Of a stretch of DNA of 64,000 bases, positions 12,472 through 22,826 are shown in pieces. Made by a program: the position numbers and the translations under genes. The DNA is from Lineus longissimus. Taxonomy: Eukaryota; Nemertea; Pilidiophora; Heteronemertea; Lineidae. Every line of letters starts with the position of its first letter. The stretch's first letter is position 1. Under the pieces are notes generated by a model. It was not told where the DNA came from, searched no databases, and worked only from the letters and a program-made list of their open reading frames with translations. The stretch spans positions 13,223,001 through 13,287,000 of the forward strand of contig NC_088308.1 of assembly GCF_910592395.1 (NCBI RefSeq), written 5' to 3'.

Positions 12472-15400
12472 GGCTTCTATCAGTCCAGCACAAATTCTTG
12501 CTCAAGTGCAAAACATCAAAAAAGACCGAAAGACAAGGGGACCGAACTTTTCTACTCATTGCTGAATTAGTGCTCGGTGAGATTGGCCTGCTTCGCGCCA
12601 GGTTCAACCAGGACGTAACAAAGAGGATTAAAGATGCAAAGTGGGTCGAGATTGCAGCTACCATCTCTGCAATGGGTGTTTGTGCAAGAAGCCCCAAAGC
12701 ATGTCGTGAAAAATGGAACACAATGCTCAGCGATGCAAGAGGCCTACTCAAAGCAGATGAGGCACCAGTCCGGAACCGGAGGGGGAGGACGGCTCTTCAT
12801 TGATCCTGTTCTAGAGCTGATCATCAGTAAATTTGGATGGCAAAATAAGGATGCCAGCTTTCAGGGGGTTGGTGGCGGGTTCGAGAATGCCATCACCAGT
12901 GCAGGCAAGGATGATGATGATGATGCCATCCGGGGCATCCCCCACAGTCTAGTTGAAGTTGACACCTTTGTGGATGAATCCCAGGAAACTTTTGATTTGG
13001 GAGCATTTATATCAATTAGTAAGAACACTTTTTCCGAGCCCTTTATCAACATATTGTATTGTAGGCCTAATTTTTGTCGTCTGCTAGACTGGAGCAGCCA
13101 CTGGCACTGCACTGCAGTCTATACAGTGCAGTACAAGAGGAGATAAATCACTGTACTTGCCAAGGTTTTAAAATACGATGACTTAGTTTCATCATTTGGT
13201 AAGAACACTTTACCCCCCCCCCCCCCCCCCCCCCCCAAAATGTTGGCAAGATCTGTCTCTGGCATATCGTCTGTTTGACATTTGGATGGCAGAATTTTTT
13301 TTTCTGGAAGCCTACCAAGAAATAAAACCAACATGGCAGGCTCCAGCATTTCACACCATGCTGAGACAAGACCACTAATGAATATTCAAAGGTTGGAGGG
13401 TCGAGGCCTATCAATTAGACGAGTGCATGTTTTTAACTCTCAAGTACATATTTTGAGAGGTACATGTATTGAAAAAATATTTGTTGTGGCAAGTCTACAG
13501 ATATAAAGAAATTATTTGATGAAAAAATTAATTTCGAATTTTTCTAATTTGGTAGTTGGCTGAAAAGAGTGGAAATATCAATGTCTGTCTAATTTGTCGA
13601 TTATCAAAAAATTTCCGCAGTCAGCTGAGAGTTTATTTTTCACCATTTACTTGCCCGACTGTCCGGAATATCATATCAAAATTTCAGATTCACAACCCCA
13701 CGCAGTATTTGATGCGTCGCGGTCAAACATTGACAATTTAACTGCTAAAAGGCTTAAGAAATCAATTGTGGTCTTGTCTCTGCTGATTTTCTCCAAATAA
13801 AACGCATTTTTTCTTACTAATCTGTTATAATCTGAGCTTGAAAATGGTTTCTAAGTAATCTTATCAGAATGATAAACAAGTTGCACTAATTTGATAGAAG
13901 CAAATTACCTAGTTCCTTTCTAAACTTGATGAAAATCCGCATATTTTACACATTTCAGACCAAGTGACAAAACTGACCTGTTGAGCACTACTGAGCATGG
14001 TCAAGGTTTAATATGGGGAGCCTTTTTAGTCAAAATAGACAACTTCTATGCAGAGTGCATCAAAAGAAAACATTTTCTTTACCGGACATGGACATTTGTG
14101 CCTCACACAGCAGAAATGATAACAAAAAGAATGATTAGAGTAGAACAACATATCTATGTAATAATAATAATAACTGTGGTATCTACAGAATGTCACAAGT
14201 AAATTGCTTCTGTGTGATAGAATTTTCCATACTCACTGGTAATAAAAATCAAGTGATCCAAATTATGTCGTATGGAGAGCTGAGCTTTCCTTGATGCAGG
14301 CACAAAAACTATTTCATTTATGTACATTTAATTTGCCCAGCAAAATTAAATCAATGTTTAATACCATACTGTACTTCTCAAACTATGCACTATATTATAT
14401 TATTATACTATATTATTCAGCTGAAGGACATCAACCTCTCACCACTGAAAGAATACTAACTACCTTCCAAGTGCCTGTGGTAGAACCAGTATTCACTAAA
14501 TGTGATTACAAGGGTATGTAGTTTACAATAGGAACACAGCTGGGTGGGATGGTATGGTAGGCACAATGTAGGGAGATACTCAATCATACTGATCAAAGTG
14601 CAGTTTTATGTACACTAGATGATGAGGTTTATCCTATGATATTAGAGTACTAAAATCAGAGATGGCTGATCCCTCCAGTAAGTGATTCAGCTAAACAAGA
14701 GTTTTTGCTTGATTTCATTGGGCTCCATGCTCATTTCATTTTTAATGCTTCAGGAGTTTCATTTGTTGACCATTTTCTTTTGCCCTTATTTCAGAAAACA
14801 GTCAGAGTGTCAATCAACGAGTGTCCAGCTGCGCTCAGTTGGGGAAGAGACCCATTCCAACCGGCACGGTGTCCAAAATCAGTGGTGAGTAAAGTGCATA
14901 GCAAATACGGGGGCAAATAGGCAATGAGTTAAAGTGTTCTTCTCCTGCTCAGCAAAATCACGTTGTAAAAATAGGCATTTTTGTGGACTCGATCATGCAG
15001 TGTTACTGTTACTGTTATTGCAAGAGTGCAGTTTAAATGCAATTATGACTGTTTTGAATAAATTTCATATGAGCTGCAGAAGAAGATTACTTTAAAATGT
15101 CATTCAAATAATGTGATCATGCATAATACTAATAGAACTACCAATGTGCAAAAAGGCAATCAAGCATCAACCTGTGCTTGAAATAAAATATTGTATAGGA
15201 TAAATATTGTATAAGACTTATTAACACTCTTTAAACATTAGTTGAACATTAATTACTGTTATTTCAGATGGCACTGTAAATAATGCGATTTCTACTCTGC
15301 CCAAAACTCCCAAATTCCGAGTGCCTTTGCGTGAGAGGTTTCTGAACCAGGGTATGTATGTGATGTACTACTAGTATCTCAGACTTCATTGTTATGTGCA

Positions 15401-16857
15401 CTTGTTTTTGCAATTTTGTTTGTGAGTATCAATTATTTAGTCAGTTGAAATGAATTTACAATATTTAATTCGAGTACAAATCTAGTATACTAAAAAACCA
15501 AAATCCCTTTATGCCACTTTGCAATGAAGCATTCATTGAGTCAACCACAAATGATCTCAATTTTCAATTCTTGAGGTGTTTCATAATGAAATATTTGACC
15601 TGTTCTTTTTTCCATCTTTCAGATGACTGTCAAAGTGCAAGGGAAGGGGGAGCAGGTGTGCTATCATTCACCAGTGGCAATGACCAATTAAAGTCTCCTG
15701 CAGCATTGGGAAAGCAACCGCTGAGCACCACTCTTTCTAAGGACACTGGTGAGTGATGTAAAATGATATGAAAACAACAGCCTCACTCTACTCACAACGG
15801 AATAATCATTATAATGCATACCCCCCAAAAAAATTTAACACCTTGCACTTTTAGAGATAAACAAAAGAACCTCTCCATGAAGGACACGCTTGAGACTGGC
15901 AAGTGCTGTCCTTAAAAGAGAGGTGTCCTGATTGGAGTGGTCAGATTAAATGGAAACGAACAAACTAGGAACAAAACCAGTGTCCTTTTAGAGAGGGTGT
16001 CCTCAACAGGAAGGTGTCCGCTAAGAGATAGTTCCACTGTATGTGTATCTCTGTTGCTGACCATAGTTACGTTATTATTTCAGCTGTAATTGGTACAGAA
16101 CTGTCTAAACCTGCCCAATCTGCTGCCAAAATGTAGAAACCAAGTAGTCTTTGCAAATCCACCGGTGGGTATTAAACGTGTGCCAATTATTACCTAGCAG
16201 AATCCTTTAATTAGGTTTTATCCTGCTGATGTATTGAAACGGTTGATCTTCATAATGAACACAAAAATCAGCATTGTATTTATAATACCAGTACCCTACA
16301 TACATGTATAAACAAGACTGAATCCTTTTAAATAGGCCTACTCTACTTTCACCAATCTAAGACCATTTCAGATTAATGAAACCTGAGATTTGATGACATT
16401 TTTCTTCTTGAATTTGGATAGAAAATGGGTGGGGGACACAAAGTTGTCCAATGGTCATGACATTGTACCACTTGACCTTAGAGTCAGTGTCATAGTAATT
16501 AACGAATGAAATTGTCTTAGATTGGTGAAACTAGAGTATATCATCAGCACTGAGACATGAACGATGATCAAAATCTGATTTAACTGATGTAGACTGGTAT
16601 AATTTAGGCAAATTAAAAAACATCATGCACTGAATATTTTTCAGGCTCGAGAAAATCACAGGCGAAACAGTTAATTAAAGATGGTGTAAGGACCAACAAG
16701 ACTCAGCAAGACCTCATGAATTTGCATTTCAACGTGTTGCAAGCTACTCTGGCTACACAGAACGGTCTACAAAAGGAGACAGAGTTGAAAATTGAAAAAC
16801 TGAAGCTTGAGATCGAACTGTTGAAGACCAAGAGGTCCGGCAGTGCTTCACTATTGT
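12472..16857 (+). pseudogene. Harbinger Myb/SANT-like DNA-binding protein gene (multi-exon, frameshifted)
   Basis: In Harbinger transposons this protein binds the element ends and helps the nuclease enter the nucleus. Exon 1 (12472-13020) starts MASISPAQILAQ. It then gives a Myb/SANT-like DNA-binding segment containing the tryptophan motifs DAKWVEIAATISAM and ACREKWNTMLSDARG, but two frame changes (near 12545 and 12730) are needed to read it through. It ends at a GTAAGA donor. Further small exons with AG/GT borders appear at about 14795-14882, 15268-15350, 15622-15749 and 16083-16163. The last exon (16645-16857) encodes a coiled coil (KETELKIEKLKLEIELLK) and a stop. The 24-base poly-C at 13213-13236 lies in the first intron. 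Exon borders are inferred by eye. Confidence 0.7.
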
Positions 16858-17089
16858 AAATACTGTAAAAGCAGTGAAGAGTACATTGTAAATAGTGATA
16901 TCTTAAATAGTTTCTAAGAGTACATTTACAATAAATACCAGTTTAGTCATGGAAATTTATCACACACTATATTTGTTTATCTGTTTATTCATTGTTTTCT
17001 AGGCAGTGTTTCTTGATGGAAACATAGTTTATTTGAAGTACCTATTGGCAATGAGATTTCTGTACACACGGCCAGGCTGCTCGCGATCA

Positions 17090-19190
17090 TCATACTGAGT
17101 GTCCATCATCATCATCACTATCATCACTGTCACTATCTGGTGGATCCCTCTCTCTCCTAAGAATTGCAATATTATGCAAGACCGTGCATGCTGATATTAT
17201 TTTGATCACCCGTTCTGGTCGCATTCGGACTTCGCCATGTAAAACGTGAAATCTTCTTTTGAGAACACCAAATGCATGTTCAATGCGCACGGGTATTCCA
17301 CAAAGTGCACTATTGAATTTTTCTTGACTAGCTGTAGTAGGATTTTGATACGGTACCATTAAGTAAGGGAGGCAGGGATACCCACTGTCGCCAAGGATGA
17401 CACCCTCTTCACCATGGGCATTCTCTCTGTCGAGGTGCTCCTTCAGATTTGAATTCCGCCAGATGTATGAATCATGTGTTGCCCCTGGCCACTTGGCCAC
17501 AATGTTGAGGAACTTGCCTTAAAAATAAAGAAAAAGGTCTATAGAATATACTTGCTGCATGTAATTTCTTAGTAGCTTCAATCATAGCATGACAAAGTAC
17601 AAGTGTAGGCCGTGTCAAGGGGTAGGTAGGCCCAGGACTTTTTAAAGCAGGCAAGAAAGACACCCTCATTAATAAAACAAAGCAGGTGCTCTAAATAATA
17701 GACAAACCCTTGTGATTAGTTAGATTTGTAATGAGACACTTACTTCTGTTGTGTGGGACACCCTGTCATTTTTAATTTGTGAATTATTTCCACACCTGAC
17801 ATACCATGACCATGATCGGGAAGGTGTAAACTGCTGATGAATTTGCTGATGAAAATGCTGATGGCTACTCTTATCGCCTTCAGCCGCCATCTTGGATCAG
17901 CAAAATCTAACGATTTGGGCCTGAGAGCGGTCCAATTATTTTGGCCTGAAACTCGATGAAAAAGTTATTTTGTAGAAGAATATGACTTTGACTTGTTAGA
18001 AATATCAAATTTGGAACAAATATGTTGATAATCTGCGAGTATTGCGACCTAAAAGAAGAATCTAAAAGCCGATCGGCGCACCTCGTAAACTTAAAAAAAA
18101 TGCCGTCCACTCTTTGATCAAAAACACCCTTTCATATATATTTTTTGCTCTTTTCCTATTTACCACCTCATTGAATGGTTATAAAGTAGAATACACTAGA
18201 ATTTGATTGCAAAAATATTAAAAAAGAAAGACATGTCAAGCCACCAAACTTAGAGTAGCCATCAGCATTTTCATCAGCAAATTCATCAGCAGTTTACACC
18301 TTCCCACCATGACCTGATGACCCAGTTATGAAAGTGAGGCTGTTTCGAGGAAATTCAACTGTCATGAATTGTCATCTCCAATTCAAGACTTATTCATATT
18401 GCAGAGAAAATATTGTTTTTCGTTGATTAAAATGCACATCATAATGGAGATCTAGGATGCCTAACACAGAGTAAGTTCTAGTAGTTACCTTCAAAGTCAC
18501 AAACAGCTTGTACATTCAATGAATGGTAACCTTTCCTGTTCACGAAAGAAGCCTCATAGTTCAGTACTAGTTCAGCTGCATGTCCTGCCCTGCCTGCTTC
18601 TTCCTCTACCGGTTCTGCATCATTTTCTGTGGCATTCATCTCCGCAAGCTGTTCACCTCTTGGTGGTGGCAGGGGGAGTAGCTGGAGATCCGCATTCTCT
18701 GGGGCACTTGGCATTATTATTCGCACATGGGTGCCATCAATGCCTCCAAGGACTTTTGGAAAATGGGCAATCTCAAAAAACCCCTCTTTATACGCTTCAT
18801 TTCCTCATGGTCAAGCCACCTGATGAAGTCCGCAGACATGTTGTGGAGAAGATCAGCCACATGGTGAACCACCCTTGAAACTGTTGCCTTGTCAACACCA
18901 AATGTATCTCCTATAACCTCTAGGAAGGCACCCGAAGCAAAGAAGCGCAGTGCTATTAAAACTTGAATTTCTACACTCATGACACTCAGGCTGTGAGACC
19001 GCTTGGTCGATCTCTCCAGCTCCTCTCTCATTAAATCGCAAATCAAAATCAATGTTTCTCTTGTGTATCTATATCTCTTAAATAACTTCTTGTCGCTGAA
19101 AGTCTCTAAATGATTCGTGTGCGGCAAACAAATACGTTTTTTTCGAAAAACTCTCTCAACAGGAAAATGTGCCAAGTTGGCAGACGCCAT
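17090..19190 (-). pseudogene. HARBI1-like Harbinger transposase gene (two exons, one frameshift)
   Basis: DDE nuclease of the Harbinger superfamily. Exon 1 (19190 to about 18486) has an N-terminal helix-turn-helix-like part and then the first catalytic region, VLGGIDGTHVRI. Exon 2 (about 17518-17090) has ILGDSGYPCLPYL with the second Asp, RIEHAFGVLKRRF with the catalytic Glu, the family's C-terminal ACTVLHNIA motif and an acidic tail. Around 18780 a T run is one base short, so the D1 region is out of frame with the preceding part; this is either a real inactivating deletion or an assembly error. The intron carries a separate MITE (17818-18305). It lies convergent to the Myb gene. Confidence 0.8.
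17818..18305. mobile_element. MITE inside the HARBI1 intron, 488 bp, about 54-bp TIRs
   Basis: The left arm GGGAAGGTGTAAACTGCTGA and its continuation (GAATTTGCTGATGAAAATGC, TGATGGCTACTCT) is repeated inverted and nearly perfectly at 18252-18305. The interior is AT-rich and noncoding. ACCATGACC occurs next to both ends, with an extra six bases on the left, so the target duplication is unclear. The near-perfect arms suggest a recent insertion. Confidence 0.8.
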
Positions 19191-19703
19191 CTTGAATTGA
19201 CTGCTAACGCCAAGTTAAAGATAACGTTAGATTTAACTCAGGGTTTTAGGTAAGTTAAATCTAACGTTAAAGATAAAGCCAATGTTAGGCTAATATTGTT
19301 TAAACAACTCAAAATAAAGTTAGGAATTTTAACGTTAAGTTATCTTTAAAAATGTATAACCGGGCCCAGACCTTGGTGTTCCAATTGGTTTCAGTGTGTG
19401 AAACTAAAACCTAATTTGAAATAGGATAATGCTAAAACTGAGTGTCAAAACTAACACAAGAACTGATTTCATTTCTGGTGTTGTGGAGAGTTTTAGTTTT
19501 AGTCCCGTTGTTACTTTTGACACTAAAACCATCCCTTAGTTTTTAGCTAAAACCGGACATAATGCTAAAACCAACAAACACCGACTTTGAAATAGGATGA
19601 AACTAAAACCCATTTCATTTCAATGCTGGTTTAATCAAGGGTCTTAGTGTTCCATTTAGTTTTAAAACTTAATCTAAAAACAGACTTTGAAATCACCAAT
19701 TGT

Positions 19704-20129
19704 ATGTTTTGAATCAAAGGTTTTGAAACATAGCATGTAAATAACTTGTATCAGGGCACACAACAGCATATTGAAATGTATCTTCAGCCTGTATTTAGCA
19801 TACAAAATCAATCTCAAATTCAACACCTTGTTCTGGACAAACAAACTCAGTCAATCATTTGCCAACCTTTCCCATGTCCCATACAACCCCAGGACACCTA
19901 CCCTGTATTGGGTACAGGAAGACTTATTTTGCACCTTCTGTCTATTACGTTATGTCCATAGTGTGCCGAAATCTATGAACCTTTCCACAAACTGCTCTAA
20001 TGCTCATAACCGTACCCCCTTTTGGTCACTTCTGCTCAATTTACTGTGGATTAAGGCTACAACAACATGCAAATATTTCAAAGACATTGCCAACACTACC
20101 GGTAATCATTTCTAAAAACAACAAAAGGT
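19704..20129. other. No gene seen
   Basis: Noncoding; the frames here overlap each other and carry no known motif. Confidence 0.5.
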
Positions 20130-20578
20130 TTTTAAATGAAAAGGCCAGGGGCCATTGTGCTAACCATATAGATATCGGAATTTATCCTGGTTACAAAACA
20201 TGCTACATGTATAGTATGTAGGTCAAATCAAAGTGGGTATGACACATGATGTATCCTTGCTTGGATTAACTACCATAAATATTTCATCGAAAACAAGTCA
20301 CTAATAAGCAAGATATTGTACTTTCTACCTTTTCAGTTTTGGCACCCTTGGTGGCCAAGGCGAGAATCAGATCTAACCAAATTTCACCGTCAGAGGTTAT
20401 CTGACATTGGGAATCATGTGTACCAAGTTCCAAGTTCATAGCTCAAGTGATAAAGAAACATGCCATAGTTACACTGAAACAGCCTATTTACGCCAATTGA
20501 CCTCAGTGACCTTGAAAAGGGGGACAGATCAAAAACCAGCACTTCCATACAAATATCATCGAAAACAAGTCACTAATA
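20130..20578 (+). repeat. Dispersed repeat (R1), target of the integrase/HECT transposon
   Basis: The segment GAAAACAAGTCACTAATAAG occurs at about 20287 and again, interrupted by the transposon, at about 20560. A third copy lies at about 51341. The shared region also includes 'GTGGCCAAG', 'GTCAGAGGTTATCTGA' and a CCTTGAAAAG motif. The uninterrupted copies act as empty sites for the large transposon starting at 20579. The repeat resumes at 34458. Confidence 0.75.
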
Positions 20579-20842
20579 TACGGTGGCTGGGAAAGGACAT
20601 GGTGATTTTTATTTTCAATGAAGATGTTTATTTTTTATCTCAGGCGCCTGACTTACTAACTCAGGCGCCTGACTTACTATCTCAGGCGCCCGACTTACTA
20701 TCTCAGGCGCCTGACTTACTAACTCAGGCGCCTGACTTACTAACACAGGCGCCTGACTTACTAACTCAGGCGCCTGACTTACTATCTCAGGCGCCTGACT
20801 TACTAACTCAGGCGCCTGACTTACGAAAACGAGGCTGGTAAG
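20579..20842 (+). repeat. Left TIR with nine 21-bp units around palindrome CAGGCGCCTG
   Basis: After a unique outer part of about 60 bp come nine units of CAGGCGCCTGACTTACTAAC-type sequence (about 20638-20830). TACGAAAACGAGGCTGG follows. All these parts recur inverted at 34304-34457. CAGGCGCCTG is its own reverse complement, so each unit could bind a symmetric dimer. The integrase reading frame starts only a few bases inside (20849), so the array also sits where its promoter must be. Confidence 0.85.
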
Positions 20843-20848
20843 CTCAAG

Positions 20849-21652
20849 ATGGATGCCATCGTTAAGGAATTGTTCGGTCTTGCGCTGAATCAGAAGGAAA
20901 TCCTCGCTGTTCTCAAAGAGCGGTTCGGCATTAGGATTAGTGCAAGGCATCTAAGACGCGTCCTTGCTAAGTTGCAGCTGTATAGGCGACAATTCACCGA
21001 TTTCGACGAAGTGGTTGACTTTATTAACGCACAGTTGTCTAAATCAGGGCAACTACATGGGTATCGTTTCATGCATCTGAAATGTATTAGCAATGGCTAC
21101 GTTGTTAGTAAAGAGACAGTGCGCATCATTTTGAGTATTCTCGATCCTGAGGGCGTGGAGTTAAGGAAAGCTAGAAGATTGGTCAGACGAAGATATACCG
21201 TCAAAGGGCCAAATTGCATTTGGCACATGGATGGATATGATAAACTTACACCATACGGAATATGTATCAGTGGCTGTATCGATGGGTTTTCGCGATATCT
21301 ATTGTGGTTGGAAGCATATAGAAATAACAGTGACCCAGCAGTAATTTGAGGGTATTTCATCAAAGCTGTCAGAAAACACAGCGGTTGTCCACGGTTAATA
21401 CGCGCAGACCGAGGTACAGAAAACGGACACACTGAGCATATGCAGACATTTCTTAGGGAGGATGGTGCCGGCGATGGGGAACTGTGCTTTCAATATGGCA
21501 GAAGCACAGCGAATCAGCGAATAGAGTCATGGTGGGGAATATTGCGTAAAGAGAACTCCGAGTTTTGGATTGCTCTTTTTAGTGAGTTGCAAGGCCAGGG
21601 TTACTTCGGCGGAGAGTTGATTGAGAGTCTGACCTGGCCGATTTTAGTATAG
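20849..21652 (+). pseudogene. DDE integrase-core transposase, one internal stop, C-terminus shortened
   Basis: Retroviral-integrase-type (rve-like) transposase expected to cut and join the element ends. It starts MDAIVKELFGLALNQKEI with an N-terminal helix-turn-helix-like region (ISARHLRRVLAKL). The core has D in WHMDGYDKL (21230-21232), D in IRADRGTENG (21407-21409) and E in QRIESWWGILRKE (21524-21526), giving a D-58-D-38-E spacing. A TGA at 21347-21349 interrupts the frame between the first and second catalytic residues, with homologous-looking sequence on both sides. The end (ESLTWPILV) looks truncated relative to the rest of the domain. Similar WHMDGYDKL-type proteins are, to my knowledge, multicopy in fish and invertebrates. 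The start is chosen at the first ATG after the TIR. Confidence 0.8.
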
Positions 21653-21754
21653 CAGTGTTTCGCCGTTTGTTATGCACTGCTACTATGACCTAAATACCAA
21701 CTCTGGCCTACCTATGTAAAACTCATAGGTGGGTATGTAAAACACGATTTGATT

Positions 21755-21892
21755 GGTCGATTTTGTCGAAGTGAGTTTTGTCGAAATCAATTTTGTCGAA
21801 GTCTTTGTTGAAGTGAGTTTTGTCGAAGTCAAGTTTTGTTGAAGTGAGTTTTGACGAAGTCAATTTTGTCGAAGTAAGTTTTGTCGAATGAG
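21755..21892. repeat. Degenerate short tandem repeat (TTTTGTCGAAGTGAG)
   Basis: About nine imperfect units of 13-17 bp built on TTTTGTCGAAGT. It lies between the integrase gene and the first LINE insertion, within the large transposon. Noncoding. Confidence 0.75.
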
Positions 21893-22540
21893 CCTTCTGG
21901 GCTTTCGTACATTAGTTTACAACATTCCTTTTTCTGCAGGCATACCTGGATATGCGTTCAATTATTTCGTTCATTCAAAGGCAAAGTAAATCAAAAAGAC
22001 AATGTATGAATAAATGATTTCTATAAGAATTTATTAGTCTCTTGCCATCAATCTCACAAAAAACCGTCTTATTCAGAGATGATCGTTACCAATATTAGAA
22101 GACACCGTCTTTTCATTGCCCCAGATCATAATTTTGTCCACGGCAGAGTTTAAATTGATCATCATCTGTTCCCAACAAAGAGAATACCATAAATGGATTA
22201 GAAGGGGATTAACCAAAATGGCTTTTCGTGGCAAAGATTATCTCCATAGTAAGATGATTTTTGTGTGTTTACCGTAGTCATTCAGACACATTTACTTCAA
22301 ATTATGTTAAGGTACCGGTATATTGCTCTAAATCAAATATTTGAATTAGTGATGTAGTTCGATCCACTGAGTATGCACGAGTGTATCTACCCTAGATTTT
22401 AGAGAGGGTTAAAACAGAGTTAAGATCAGAAAACGAGATGCATTTTGACGTCCGATATTGCGTTGTCTGTTATCAGTAATGCAATGAAATATGCACTGGT
22501 ATGTACGCAATAATACAAAGCAATAAACTTGTCTTAATAA
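21893..22540. other. No gene seen (interior of the large transposon)
   Basis: Noncoding stretch between the short repeats and the 3' end of the first LINE. Confidence 0.5.
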
Positions 22541-22826
22541 TATATGTTTATTTTTCGTACTAGGTACAATCAGAAGTGCATGGTGTTGAAATATATACAG
22601 TGCTGTAACAAGTTTGACAAAATATCGATACAAAATGAGGACATATAATTTAGTTGTACATGAGGCACTCCAGCGGTAGAATCCCATCAACCGAGGAAGT
22701 CACCTAAGATGTACATAAATAGTCTAATATCTCATTGATCTCCTCGGTTGCTAAGAATCCATCACCCGAGTCCCTCATGTGAAGCAACTCTTGAATCTGA
22801 GTACACAGAAATGACGATGGGATTTT

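Larger units (their letters stand above)
12239..19366. mobile_element. Harbinger (PIF/ISL2EU-like) DNA transposon, about 7.1 kb
   Basis: Terminal inverted repeats begin GGCCCGGTT and are flanked by the 3-bp direct repeat CAG (12236-12238, 19367-19369). Subterminal TAACGTTAA-type motifs are abundant on both sides. The content is the two-gene set known for the Harbinger superfamily: a Myb/SANT-like DNA-binding protein on the plus strand and a HARBI1-like DDE nuclease on the minus strand, convergent. Each gene carries at least one frame disruption, so this copy is probably no longer autonomous. It is itself inserted inside an older inverted-repeat element. Confidence 0.85.
11738..19703. mobile_element. 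Outer inverted-repeat element split by a Harbinger insertion
   Basis: The left end has TTGGGTGATTTCAAAG followed by TTGGTTTTGGTTTTAG. The right end has the inverse (CTTTGAAATCACCAATTG near 19688-19705). Subterminal AAAACC/GGTTTT-rich motifs fill 11740-12235 and 19370-19700. Removing the Harbinger at 12239-19366 leaves an element of about 840 bp. It has no coding capacity of its own and its class is unknown. Confidence 0.6.

Noticed and set aside
13119-13414. Frames with poly-Gly or poly-Pro
   Set aside because: Produced by the 24-base poly-C tract in the Harbinger Myb gene intron.
20407-20841. 144-codon frame with repeated SQAPDLL units
   Set aside because: It is a translation of the 21-bp TIR array, which is open on both strands because of its period; it ends at the TIR.
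20615-20950. Minus-strand frame with SQAPELV repeats
   Set aside because: Antisense reading of the same TIR array overlapping the integrase start.
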